NCBI GenBank assembly: GCA_025991245.1
Contig: BQMJ01000001.1
Coordinates: forward strand, 1-64,000
Source: Galdieria partita
Taxonomy: Eukaryota; Rhodophyta; Bangiophyceae; Galdieriales; Galdieriaceae
Direction: 5' to 3'
Length of the DNA stretch: 64,000 nucleotides
Shown here: positions 13,401-26,103 of the stretch, one piece after another
Numbering within the stretch: position 1 is the first letter of the stretch
Layout: each line of letters starts with the position of its first letter
Notes under the pieces: model-generated
The model's input: only the letters and a program-made list of their open reading frames with translations
Database searches by the model: none
What the model was told of the DNA's origin: nothing
Position numbers and translations under genes: made by a program

Positions 13401-14651
13401 GAATACTATTGATTCTCTAACGTCGCATTATTTGAAGAGAACCGTTGTGTTAGAATGATCGTTGACATACCCCTGAGAGTAAAGCCCGCCATTGTATTGT
13501 GAGATAAACTCACCTTTGTTATTTACCTTGGAGATTTACTGGCTTCAAGTTGATTTGGAGAACATTGAGCTCTATTTGATAGGAATCATTTCAAGAAAGT
13601 ATAATCTGCCACTTTCAAGAAGAAGGGCTTGTTTCCCATAACTTGGAACGATTGGGTGTGTAGTCGCCAAGTTGTCATACAGAAATTTCGGCAAGTAGAG
13701 TGAACACTTGTGCTGATCATTGTCTAGCTGAACTGTTTGCAACTTGGAGGACTGTGAATTATGTGTTACCAGTATCAAGGACTTTTTAGACTTTTGCAGA
13801 TTTGAGTTTATACACTCTGGTCGAGTATTTCAATTATCAACAAAACGTTTAAGTACATACTGGAAGTGACACATGTATATAATTTGTATGTTACCTACAA
13901 ATATGTTGATAAAGAATCCAGTCAATTTTCTCAATTTGCTTGAATACATAGACCAAGTGTCGCATATTCTATTTTTGTATAGTTGTATTGCGAAAATAAA
14001 GAATCAGTTGTTGACTCTTTCTATTTTGTATAAAAGCTATATATGAAAACTGTCCATAATGGCAGAGCGTCACGACTCACATAGTAAGTATCGTTGCAAG
14101 AACCTTGCCTTGTTTGTCCCTTCACAACAATAGTCAAAAACAAAGACCCTCTAGCCACTTCCTCCTATGCATCTAAAACACCGCAAAGTTTCAAACAGTC
14201 TATGTTTCACAAAATTCAACAATAAAACACGGAAAATTCTGCAAACACTAAAGCACTCCAAAGTTGGAGAAACATAACCAAGATTTCAAAAGGGCGGCTT
14301 CCCAAGACAAAGAATTGCCTGCACTAGTAAACCAACATAGAAAAGCAAAAAGGGAAGGAAGCAGCAACTCAATCAGAAACTTTTCAACAATACCTAGGGT
14401 ACTTGAACACGCTATGAAGCTAGTACCGGGACTGACTCTCTAGTTCCCTCAGACTCTCTTTGATAAACAACCCAGATGCATCTACAACAGTTCTGTTAAA
14501 ACCCCACTCTCATAAGAACTCTCAAAGTTGGCTGGTCTCCACATATATTCTAAAACGCAACGCCAAGACCCAAACTTGGAAAAAAATCTGTTGTGCCCAC
14601 TTTGGAAACATATAAACTGGTCAAGAACTCAAACATTCATAAAGCTTTATC

Positions 14652-14990
14652 CAATTCCCAGTCACCTAGCTCATATAGTGCCACTTTGATGATTTCTTCA
14701 AGTAGGTCAACGGAAGGTTGAAAGCTGCCATCATCACTCACTCCGTCCAAAGGTAATTGGGCAACTCGTTTGTGTTCTCAACAGCTTCCTTGTGAGCCTG
14801 CTGGAGACTTATGATCTTGAAGTGAAAGGATTACCAAAGGGGAATAAACAAAAGATTGCTGAATTGCAACGAATAATAAGTTGAAACCCACTGGCAGTTC
14901 AATTGACCGTTGTAGTTGCTGACTATGAAACCATAATGTTTCATCACCAACTCATAGGACCCCAAGTGTGTGTAATCTTTGCTCCATTTT
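14652..14990 (-). pseudogene. Decayed coding fragment at the inner end of the U2 block
   Basis: On the minus strand, protein-like segments run for about 50 and 35 codons, with motifs such as NCQWVSTYYSLQFS and SDDGSFQPSVD. The last segment recurs at the end of the U7 block (about 34,950-35,035). The W..Y..Q.S pattern is reminiscent of the nuclease-like region of NTPase gene 1 (WHIYFFQVS), but the match is weak. It is not an intact gene. Confidence 0.3.
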
Positions 14991-15339
14991 TCTGTATACA
15001 AGAGTTGAAACTACGGTAAGAATGGAATAATTGAAGTACCTTTTGCTGAACGACTTTTCAAAAAGGGAAAAATGACGTTGGAAGATCCTAACTAGGGATA
15101 GGGTGCAGCTTACAGTGCAACTTTTGAAAACAGGGCATCAGTGTCAACCCAATTTCTTTCTTTTAACAACAAAAGCGAAACGATTTGCGTCGTTTCAAGT
15201 TAATTGTACACAGATTGTTAAAGTGTTGTATGTAAAGGAGCTGATAGAGTATTTACCCTTGTAGAATTACAATAGTCACTCTTTTACTTTACCAGACATG
15301 GTCTACGAATTTCTAAAAATGCTTTGAATCTTGCTTTTA
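14991..15339. other. Junction region between U2 and U3
   Basis: This single-copy stretch within the window extends the U2 block beyond the point where U7 ends. It holds no recognisable gene, RNA or repeat. The head-like sequence of U3 appears from about 15,340. Confidence 0.4.
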
Positions 15340-17765
15340 AACTGGAAAATGATGTGAGCTTTCTATTCCTATTCCCTTTATCCAGCATACACGTATTTTC
15401 CAATTTATTGTTGCGTATTTTTTCCTTGAATGCATTTGAGAAGAAAGTCGCTTAATTTTATCAAGCTTCTTACGCTTGTTTCTAGCATAGTCAATTTTGT
15501 CACAATTTTTTCTAAGTGATTTGATGGCGCACTGGTGACTTTTTTGTGAGCTTCTTTTTGCTTATTTTTTTAGTCTCTTTGCGAGAATACTTGAAAACGA
15601 AAAGAGAATATTTACATTTTGCTTTAATCAATGATTGTTCTTTTTTGTTAGGTATTTTTCTGTTTTTTTATGTTGATTTAAAATTTTAAGCGGCTCCTTT
15701 GCGTATAAACTTTTTTGGGTTGATCGTTGCTTAATTATCGTCATCAGTCATTCACCAAGTTGTATGGCCAATTAGTAAATCTTCTTCTCTCAATTTTTTT
15801 TGAAGCTGTATATATTTTGTGAAGGATCCCTGAGTTTTCTTAAAAAGGACGAATGTTCTATTGGTCATCCTGCTAATATTTTTCTATAGTTTGTGACTTT
15901 GATATAAGCATCAAACCTTGATAAGACCTAGTAAGCCCTAGGAAAACTGCCCATTGCCCTGTGCCAGACCATCCGCATTTGGAGATTCATTACGCTTTTG
16001 GTCATCTCGATGCATTGGAGAAAAGAGTGAATTGGTTCTATAAAGATCTTTACTTTTGCTAGCAATTTCGTAAAGCTAATTCATCCTGAAATTGTGCTGC
16101 TTCTTTTTCCAGTGATAAAATGACGTGCCTTGTGAGCCAGTTTGTTGTTTGTTTGTATTTGTTGTTCATTAAGGGAAGACCTGGAAATTTAAGGCAAATT
16201 TTAAGATGGTATTTTTAATTCAAAGCTCTTTTGAGTTGAAGCATTTCTCTGCTGCTTTGCAATAATTCGAATTTGTGAGGCATTTAGAAATTGTGAACAT
16301 TTTTGTCAAGTCGCTCCTATTTGTTGTCATCAGCATTATTACCGACGTACTTGATTGACCTAGTGGAACAGTAAATTTATATGTTTTTCACATTATTTTT
16401 TTTGCTTTGTCTGATATTTGTGCCAAATCTATTTGGTGTAAGATTTTTTTGGTTTCTGATATTGGCTGAATTTACCTTGAAGCACCCTGTTTATCTTCCA
16501 ATTGTATTTGAAAGTTTAGTTAAATATGCTTATTTAACTAGAAATTATACCCAAATGAAGCCTAGAAAACCAAAATAAGGAAAAATTCTTATTCCTTTTA
16601 GCGAGGACATACCCAGTTTTTCAATCCATTGTGCTCTAGTAGTCTCAAGGCAGAAGTGAGCAGAGCAAAATGTTTACGTCTGTTTTCTTATTTATGTTTT
16701 TTTGTCAAAGAATAGTTACGTTTGTTTTGTTTTTTATGCTCGTTGTGCTACTGATCTAGTTTGGGTTCTTGTCAGCTACATTTTGTTTAAGCTTCGTTGG
16801 ATTGGAAACTAGAGTTGATTGTTACATTCCTCGTTCAGTTCAGATATTTTTGGAGTTCACAATTTTCTGCTTCTTTTGCATTGTTTTAAGATTTCAAGTC
16901 TTTCGTTTAAATGGTACTCTTCTGGCTACGTTAGTCTAAAAAACGAGCAATGTACGCGAAGAAGTCGTCGCAACAGTTGAGCAATCTGTCACAATTAACG
17001 TTTTCCTCTCTTTATTCTTTGTTGTTTTCGTTATTGCATTCAAGGGTTGTCCCTTCTTTTTACTACTTTTGTATGAATGAAAAAAACATTTTTCTTCTGT
17101 ATTTCATTGTCATATAGCAAATGAACTCCCTTTCATTAAAAGCATTGTATTTTTTTTCTACGAGCCGATTGCTGTAACGTGTTAACTTCGTTTCACACGG
17201 TCAACAGCTATCTGCCCCACGAGAACAGGTTCAATGTATTGATGATGTAAACAACATGTGGTATATGAAAATTCTTCAATATGTCCTCTTCTTTCTATTT
17301 CTCTGATTTCTCATTCTATGGTTTGCTCGTAAAATTGGTGTTTGAATTGTTTCTTTAATAAACTTTGGATACAAGTGTAGCCCTTATAATGCAAAGATTG
17401 CCTATTCCCCTTTGATACATTGCATACATGCCTCTTCAATACCTTTTCATAATGCCATTATGATAGAACTGAAACTAAAATGCTGAAATCTTTTTTTTAG
17501 TGTTGCCATTAATTTTAAAAATTATTGAATTTTTTATGCAATAATGCTAGAGTAATGTTTCTCGCAAATTTCTCTTTTCATATAGGTTTGTATGGGTATT
17601 ACTTGGTAACGATAATGATATTTCTTTATTTCCTTTTCTTATTAAATTCGTTGATATCTCCAGTGCATATATAATGAAAAACTTCCCGATTTGGATAGTT
17701 TCGAAACTTTTGTTTCGATCGTTTTACCAAGACTTTCATAGTTGAACCTTATGAGAATCGTCTTT
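15340..17765. repeat. Subtelomeric unit U3, truncated in module d
   Basis: Modules a, b and c are present in order, with landmarks near 15,670, 15,951, 16,218 and 16,598. The unit stops inside module d at about 17,765, where degenerate telomeric repeat begins. No gene is supported. Confidence 0.65.
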
Positions 17766-17822
17766 AATAAACCCTAATAGTAAACCATAAGTAGACCGTA
17801 AACCCTTAGTAAAATCTGAATA
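17766..17822. repeat. Interstitial telomere-like relic at the start of U4
   Basis: AATAAACCCTAATAGTAAAC and following degenerate units lie in the same orientation as the terminal telomere. They lead directly into a unit head. The position at the cut end of U3 marks a former chromosome end or a recombination joint within telomeric DNA. Confidence 0.65.
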
Positions 17823-18737
17823 AGAAAAAAAAAGCATGCTCCCTTCGGCCAGGCTACACATATTTTGAAATTCAATTATTTCTTTTTTTCATGTATGCAT
17901 TCTAGGATCCGCTTTATTCTATCAAGCTTTTTACCGTTGCTTCGAATGTAATGAGTTTTGTCGCAAATTTTTTATGGGCATTTTGAAGATGACGTTTTGA
18001 CTTCTTTTATTGGCTCTTTTTGGTTATGTTTGTACTTGAGTCCTCTTACGAGAGTACTGGAAATGTAAAGAAAATGTTTACATTTTACTTTTAATCAGTG
18101 GTTGTCCTTTTGCTTTTAGGCATTTTTCTGTTGTTTTGTGTTGATTAAAAATTTTAAGCGATTCACTTAAATGCAGTTTTTTTTTTGTTGTAACTGTTAC
18201 TTTGACATTGTCGCCTTTTATTGACCAATTTGTAAAGCAAATTATTAAAGCTTTTATTGCACATCGTTTTTCTTCGTTCTTAGTTAAAGCTCTATATATT
18301 GTGTAAAGGATCCTCGAGCTTTCTTGTTATGGATGAATGTTTCTTTATTCATCCAGGTAATATTTTTCTATAGTGTGTGACTTTGGATAGAAACCGTAAT
18401 GAACCCTAATAAAACTTAATAAACCCTGATAAGAAAGTTCCCATTGCCCTGTACCAAAACGTCCGCATTTGAAGATTTATTAGGTTTTCTGTCATCACAA
18501 TGCATTAAAGAAAGAAAGTGAATTTGTTCTACCAAAACCTTTACTTTTGCTTTTAGTCTGGTGAAAGTAATCAATTCTCAAAACTGTGTATTTTTTGCCA
18601 GCGATCAAATGACTTGCCTTGTGCTATTTTTGCGTATTTTTGTATTTGTTGTTGATTACTGGAAAACCTGGAAATTTAATGAAAATTTTGAGATGCCATT
18701 TTTTTGAGGCCTTTTTGCGTTTAGGTATTCTCTACCA
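17823..18737. repeat. Subtelomeric unit U4 (short)
   Basis: Only module a and the beginning of module b are present; the unit is cut near 18,710. Another telomere-like relic separates it internally at about 18,398-18,432. No gene. Confidence 0.6.
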
Positions 18738-20937
18738 AGACCTAATAGTAAACCATAACTAGACCGCATTGTAAAACCTCAGTAAAACTCGAATAAGAAT
18801 GAAAAATGCATACTCTTCTTTGCCAGGCTACACATATTTTACGATTCACTTTGTTATTGAATGCATGAGAGAAGAAAGTCCTTTAATTTTATCAATCGTT
18901 TTATATTTACTTCTAGTATAATTAATTTAAGTAGCAAAATTTTATGAGAGTTTTTTGACTGTCCATATGACTTTTGTTGTGTGCTTCATTTTGTTTATGC
19001 ATTGGAGTTTTACTACGTGGACACTTGAATTCCTAAAGGAAGTGTTTCCATTTTATCTTTAATTAGTGATCGTTTTTCGTTAGTTCAGGCATTTCTGTGT
19101 TGTGTTGTGTTGATTTTAAAAGTTAAGCGGTTTGCTTCAATGAAAATTTTTTTTGGTTGATTTTAGAATTATTACCTTCTTCTATTATTGACAAAATTTA
19201 CAGCAATTTATTAAATCTTTTATTACCGACCTTTTTTCTTTCTTTTTATTGAAGCCGTATTCATCCAATGTAGAACCTTTTTGATTTTCTATATTGGTTG
19301 GATGTTCTTTTAGTCTTCCTATTAATATCTTTCAAGGGTATCTGTTTTTTGATAAGAAAAGTTATATAACTTAGTAAGCCTGATAAGTAAAATTCCCATT
19401 GCCCTGTACTAGACCATTCGTATTTGAACATTTATCCAGGTCTTGGTCATCTCAATGCATTGGGAAAGAAAGCGAATTGGTTCTATCAAGACCTTTACTT
19501 TCGCTTTTAGTTTCGTAAAAATAATGAATTCTCAAACTGTGCTACTTTTTTTGCCAGCGATCAAATGACTTGTCTTGTGGGCTATTGCTGCGTATGTTTG
19601 TATCTCTTGGTTACTACGGGTATTTAGGTAAAATTTTAGGATGCTATTTTTAATTCAAAGCCCTTTCTAGTTAGGAAATTTCCCTGTTGCTTCGCCGTAA
19701 TTCGAAATTGTGAGCTTTTTCGAAATCGTGAGCATTTTTCTTCAATGGTTCCTTTTTCTTGTTGTTAGCATTATTACCTTCGTTCTTAATTGAACGAGTG
19801 GCACAGTAAATAAATATTCTTGTTTTCACATTGTGATACTTCGCTTTAACTGTTATTTTTGCCGAATGTATTTAGTAAAAAGTCCTTTTGGTTTCTGGTA
19901 ATGGATGAATTTACCTTCATTGACCCTGTTAATACCTTCCTATAGTATTTGAACTTTTATGTAAATATGCATATTTAACTAGAAATTATACCCTAATCAA
20001 GCATAATAAAACAGAAAGAAGGGAATAATGTTTATTGCTTTCAGCCAAGAAATACCTAGTTTTTGATTCATTGCACTCTAGTAGTCTCAAAGTTTTAGTG
20101 TGCAGAGTTAAGTGTTTATGTCTGGTTTCTTATTTATGTTTTTTGCCAAAGAATAGTTACGTCTTGTTTTATTTTTTATGCTCGTTGTGCTTCTGACCAA
20201 GGTTGGTTTCCTGTACGCTACACTTTGTTTAAGCTTTTTTTGGATTGGAAACTAGACTTAGTTGTTACATTCCTCGTTTAGTTCAGATTTTCTTTGGAGT
20301 TCACAAATTTTTGCTTCTTTTGTGTTGTTTCGAGAATTCAAGTGATTCGTTTGAATGGTAACCTTCTGATGTCATAAGTGTAAGGCGCGAGCATGTACGT
20401 GAACAAGTCTTGCAACAGTAAAGCAATCTGACACTATTAACATTTTCATTTTTTTGTTTTTTACTGCTTTCATTGTTGTTTTCAAGGATTGTCCCTCCTT
20501 TGTACTACTTTTCCTCCAATGAGAAAAGAAATATTTTTTCTTCTGTATTTCAATGTGGTTTAGTTATTAAATTCATTTTCATCAAAAGTATTGTATTTTT
20601 TTTCTCTCTGAGCAGTTTGCTGTAACTTTTTTACTTCGTTTCACACGGTCGACAAATATCTGCAGGACGAGAACAGGTTCAAGGTACTGATGATGTAAGG
20701 AACATATGGAAATTCTTCAATGTATTCTCAAGTTTCTATTTCTTTATATGCTTATTATTCTATGGCTTCCTTGTAAAATTGGTATTTGTGTTGTTCCTTT
20801 AATAAACTTTAGAAACAAGTGTATCCCTTATAATACAAAAATTGCCTTTTCCCCTTTGATATATTGCATAAACTTTTCTTCAATACCGTTTCATAATGCC
20901 AATATAGTTGAACTGAAACTGAATTGCTGAAATCTTT
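18738..20937. repeat. Subtelomeric unit U5
   Basis: It starts with a degenerate telomere-like head (CCTAATAGTAAACCATAAC) and carries modules a, b and c. It ends at about 20,937, just before module d, where a head-repeat fragment of U6 takes over. Its module c is closest to that of U2. No gene is supported. Confidence 0.6.
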
Positions 20938-23900
20938 CTTGGCTGATATTTTTCTCTTATATTTGTATTTGAGGTATATTGCATAAATACTTGGAAGCGT
21001 ATAGAGAAAGTCTATATTTTACTTTTAACTGGTGATTGTCCTTCTTTTGTTGAGACGTTTTTATGTATTCAAAAATAATCCTTCAGTAAAACCTGAATAA
21101 GAAAGAAAAATGCCCACTCCCTTCTGCCTGCCTATACATGTTTTACAATTTACTGCATTTTTTCTCTTAATTGCATTTTAAACGAAAGTTTCTTAATTCT
21201 ATCAATCCTCTTCGTTTGCCATTAGTCTAGTATAATTATTCGCAAATTTCACTGAGTGTTTGGTCGCGTTTTGGAGACTGTTCTTGTGGGTTATTTTTCC
21301 ATTATATTTGTATTTGAGATATATTGCATGAATACTTGGAAACGATAGGAAAAAGTTTTGATTTTGCTTTTAACTTATGATTGTCCTTCATTTGTTTTTT
21401 GGCATTTTCATGTCGTGTTGCGTTGATTTAAAATTTGAAGTGATTTGTTTGATTGAAAATTTTTTTGGGTTATTTTTTGCCTCGAAACAGTCGTTTTTCA
21501 TTGATATGGTTGCGCAGAGCCATTTATTAAAGCTTTTTTTTACTGGGTTTGACTTATTCTTGTGAACCGGTATCCATTCTATGAAGGATCCTTTTGCGTT
21601 GTTCTGATCGATGGATGTTCCCTTTTCTATTCTGTTAGTTTCTCTCTATACTATGTGACTTTTGAAGCAGTAATAAAATTAAAAAAAATTAATCAACCCT
21701 GAAAAAAAATTCCTATTGTCCTGTTCCAGGTCATTTGCAATCGAAATTTATCATGTTTTTGGAAATCTCAATTCATTGGAGAAAAAAAACGATTTGGTTC
21801 TATCAAGACCTTTACTTTTGCTTTTAGTTTCGTAAAGGTAATTAATTTTTCAAACTGTGCTACTTGTTTTGCCAACGATCAAGTGACTTGCCATGTGAGC
21901 TTTTTCTGCGTATGTTTGTATTTTGTTATTTGCTACGGGTATTTAGGTAAAATTTTCGAATGCTATTTTTAGTTCAAGGCCCTTTTTGTGTTAAGGAATT
22001 TCTCTGTTGCTTTGCAATAATTCGAAATTTTGAGCTGTTTAGAAATTGTGAGCATTTTTTTTGAATGGTTGCTTTTTTGTTGTTATAAGCATCACTAATT
22101 TCGTTCTTGATTGACTCATTGCAAATTAATTGTTTTTTTTTTCATATTATGATATTTTGCTTCGTGTTTTATTTGTGCCGAATCTAATTGGTGAAGTATC
22201 CTTTTGCTTTCTTATATTGGATGAATTTACCTTGAATCACCCTGTTAATATCTTCCAATAGAATTTGAACTTTTAGGTAAGTATGCATATTTAACTTGAA
22301 AGTATACCCTAATGAAGGCTAATAAAACCAAAATGACGAAAAAATGCTTGTTGCTTTCGTCCTGGACATACCTAGTTTTTTAATTCACTGAGCTCTAGTA
22401 GTCTCAAAGTTTTAGTTGGCAGAGTGAATTGTTTATGTCCGGTTTCTTATTTATGTTTTTCTGCCAAAGAATAGTTACGTATTGTTTTATTTTTTATGCT
22501 TGCTGCGCTACTGACCAAGTTTGGTTTCCTGTCAGCTACATTTTGTTTAAACTTTTTTGGATTGAAGACTGGAGTAGTTTTTTACATTCCTTCTTTAGTT
22601 CAAATTTTATCATCAATGCTCAATTTTCTGCTACTTTTGTATCGTTTTGAGATTCTAGTTGATTCGTTTAAATGGTACCCTTCTGGTGACGTTAGTATAA
22701 AGTGCAAGCAATGTACGCGAACTAGTCGTCGCAAATTTCAACAATCTGCCACTATGTAACATTTTTGTTTCTCTGTTTTGTGCTGTCTTCATTGCTGCAT
22801 TCAAGGATTACTCTTTCTTTTTACTACTTTTTCTCTAGTGAGAAGAAATAGTTTTTCTTCTGTATTTCTATGTGATAGAGTTACTAAATTCCCTTTCATC
22901 AAAGGTACTGTATTTTCTTTTTTCTCTATGAGCAGATTGCTTTAACTTTTTTACTTTTTTTCACACAGTTGAGAAATATCTGCCTGATGAGGATAGATTC
23001 ATGGTACCAATGATGTAAAGAACAAGTGGTACATAAAAATTTCTCAATATATTCTCAAGTTTTTATTTCTTTAAAGGTTTTTTCAACGGCTGTTTTCTAA
23101 AATTGGTTTTGGTATTGTTCCTTTAGTAAACCGTATAAAGAAAGTCCTAAGCTTGTAATGCAAAAGTTGCCTATTCCCCTCTGATATATTGCAAAAACTT
23201 CTCTTCAATACCGTTTCATATTACCAATGCAATAAAACTGAAAATGAAGAGCTGAAATCTTTTTCTTTTTTTTTTAACTGTTGTCACAAGTTTTGGAATT
23301 TTTTTAAATTTTTATGTCTTGGTGACACAGTAGTCTTTTCGTTGAATTTGTACCGTTTTTGACTGAGGAAACGTTTTCATTTGTTTGGAGCTAACATAAC
23401 TCATTATTTACTTGAAATGTTGCTAAACTAAACCGGCTCCGCTTTCTAATACATCTTTGCTCGGAATCTACCAAATCACAGTCATTCTCAATTCATTGAC
23501 AGTAGTTTTAAGAGTACAACCTTTTATCGCCTTGTGTTTCTTTGTGGTGTCTTATTTATCATTTAGCCATCCGATAAAGCAGTTTTTTACGTTTTCTGAT
23601 ACATTTATATTCCTTATTTCATTCTCTGAGTATCTTTGTACACTAATCTGCTACTTTGGTGATGGTATGCATATTGAACCAAAAGTAAGCAATACCATAC
23701 ATATGCCATAAGAAAGCCTCCAACTGGAAGAAACAGTTAACAATGACAACATTAATGTTCCATCATGTCTACTGTTCTTCATCTTTCTTCTTGCTTTATG
23801 TCTAGCTGGTCTATACTTTGAGCGGTAGCTATTAGAAGATTGTATCACGAAGAAGCATTTTTCATATGGGTCTTGTTGTACTTTCACTCTTTTTCTCTAC

Positions 23901-24790
23901 AATCAATTTGTTCTTCTTTGTTTTCTTAGCTTTAAATACTTTTTTAGTCTTTTCGTATGCATTACATAATATTTTGGTTTCGTCCTAGCTCTTTTCTCTA
24001 GAATTTTCTATTTGGAACTCTTTGTTTGGGAAGTCCTCCAATCGAAATTCTATTTCTTCCATTATTACCATATGAAATTTCAACGCGTTTTGCTTTTCAT
24101 ACTTATCTAGCGTTTAATTCGGTACTTGGCGAATAGAAATTAAATGAATGCCTTCTACTGAGGTACATATTCATTTCTACGTTTTAATACGGAGCAAGAG
24201 CAAGATTGAGACTAGCAGTCTTTGTTAACGGCTCAACTTGAAATACTGTGATATTTGAGACGCTGTAGAAGAAGCTCTACTTGTAAATATTCTAGTGTAC
24301 TTGCAAACTGGATCAAGAATTTCCAACTATGTCATGTATGCAAAAATGCACCATAGAGATTTTGAATCAATCGTTGGTCTTTCCTCAGCTTTTCCAGAGG
24401 ATAAGGGAGTATGAAAGAAGAGCTTGGTAAGTTCGATTCTTTTACTCCTCCATTTCTGTTGATTTTGACCACTACTTATTTTTATATTTACAAATAAATA
24501 GCACTTTATCCATTTTTTAGACAGTTGGAGCTTACTCTTGGATAATCGTGAAAAACTAGAGATACATCAGAAAAACACATTTTCGTAGATACAAACTATT
24601 TCCTACAGCCTTTTGACACAAATATCTGCTTTAAAAAAATTTCGAAAAATTTTTGAATTTTGTCGAGAATTGGCTACGTAGAACAAAACACAGCCCATGA
24701 CAATCAAAAAGCAATAGAGGAAAATGAGGGGAAATGGATCAATGAACCCTCATGTGAACTCAAATAGCTTCTTACTGGATTTCCCAACGA
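20938..24790. repeat. Subtelomeric unit U6 with internal deletion
   Basis: The first 2.4 kb is closest to U1 (about 880-3,640). At about 23,345 the sequence jumps from the start of module d into the middle of module e, matching 9,220 onward in U2 and 29,550 onward in U7. It stops abruptly at 24,790 against telomeric repeat. A third copy of the exon-like remnant lies at 24,190-24,520. No intact gene. Confidence 0.7.
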
Positions 24791-24861
24791 CAACCCTAAT
24801 AAACACTAATAAACACTAATAAACACTAACCCTAATAAACCCTAAATAAACCCTAAATAAC
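24791..24861. repeat. Interstitial telomeric repeat at the U6/U7 joint
   Basis: About 70 bp of AACCCTAATAAACACTAAT-type units, including perfect CCCTAATAAA and CCCTAAATAAA, are oriented like the terminal telomere. It is the best preserved internal telomeric tract in the window. It separates the cut end of U6 from the head of U7. Confidence 0.85.
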
Positions 24862-25196
24862 GAATAAGAAAAAAATGCCCACTCCCTTCTGCCAGGTTAT
24901 ACATACTTTAAAATTTATTGCGTTTCAATTTCTTTTGAATGCATTAAAAAAGAAAGTCCATCGACTCTTTGGAGCTTCCTACTTTTTTTTTGTATTCTAG
25001 CTAAATAATTTATGTGGTAAATTTCCCAGTGTGATTTAACTGTGGTCTGTGCTGTTTCTTGTGTGCCTCTTTTTTGGTTTTTTTTGTATATTTGAAGTTT
25101 ATGAAGAGAATACTTGGAAACGTGCAGGTATTTTTTAGATTTTCTTGTAATTAGAAGTTGTCCTTTTGCACCCTGGTATTTCTCTGTTTCTGAGTA

Positions 25197-26103
25197 TTAT
25201 TTCCTTATTTCGGTTTTTTTAGGCTTCACTAAAGTATGAATTCAAGTAAAATATGCATACCTACATAAAAGCTCAAATACTATTGGTAGATATTAGCGGG
25301 GTTATTCTAGGTAAAGTCATCCACTGTCAGAAAGCAAAAGAATACTTTACCAAATAGATTTGGTTCAAATAAAACACGAAGCCAAAAATCATAAAATGAA
25401 AGAAAAAACAATTAATTTGTAATGAGTCAATCAAGAACGAAGTAATGATGCCAAAAACAACAAAAAAAGACCCATTCAAGAAAAATGCTCACAATTTCAA
25501 ATTACTGCGAAGCAACAATGAAATTCCCACTCAGCAAGTCTGTAAAATAAAAATAGCATCTCAAATTATTTCCAAAATTTCCTGATTTTCGTGTAATATA
25601 CAAGAAATACAAAGAAAAGCAAAAATAGCTCAAGAGGCAAGTTACTTGATCACTGGCAAAATAAACAGCACAATTTCAGGATGAATCAATTTTGCTAGAT
25701 TGATAGCATATGTAGAGGCCTTGATAGCACGAATTCACTTTTTCCTCCAATGCATTAAGATTACAAAAAACGTAATGAATCTTCAAATGTGAATGGTTCG
25801 GCACACGGCACGGGCAATAATTTATTAGGACCTACTAGGTTTTCTTAATGTCTAATGTTTATGTCAAAGGTCACAAACTATAAAGAAAAATTAACAGAAA
25901 ATATAAAAGAACATCCATCTATTATAAGAAAGTAAAAGGGCCCTTCACATAATGAATACGGCATTACAAAGAACAAAAAAGATTATGTAAATAAAATTTG
26001 ATAATTTGTCGTACAAATTGATCGATAAAGGACGAAAATGATAAGGCAAAAAGACAACCAAAAAAGTACAATTCATGCGAACCTCTTAAAATTTTTCAAC
26101 AAC
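25197..26103 (-). repeat. Inverted segment within U7 (module b region)
   Basis: The segment is the reverse complement of the DNA that lies between the 'tgttgatt' and 'tttcagccagg' landmarks in every other unit. It aligns for example with 4,818-5,750 of U2. Flanking DNA on both sides is in the normal orientation and in the normal order, so this is an inversion in place of about 0.9 kb. Confidence 0.8.

Larger units (their letters stand above)
7800..14745. repeat. Distal subtelomeric block of U2 (module e)
   Basis: This block of about 7 kb is repeated with high similarity, by eye above 90%, at about 28,140-35,040 in U7. Part of it (about 9,220-10,640) is also present at 23,345-24,790 in U6. 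Base composition changes inside it: 12,240-14,500 is visibly less AT-rich and looks like decayed coding DNA. The last 0.7 kb resembles the flanks downstream of the NTPase genes. No intact gene is supported. Confidence 0.75.

Noticed and set aside
23457-23711. 84-codon hydrophobic ORF, similar at 29,683-29,901
   Set aside because: No ATG start in place, lost in the U2 copy, and composition typical of AT-rich DNA.
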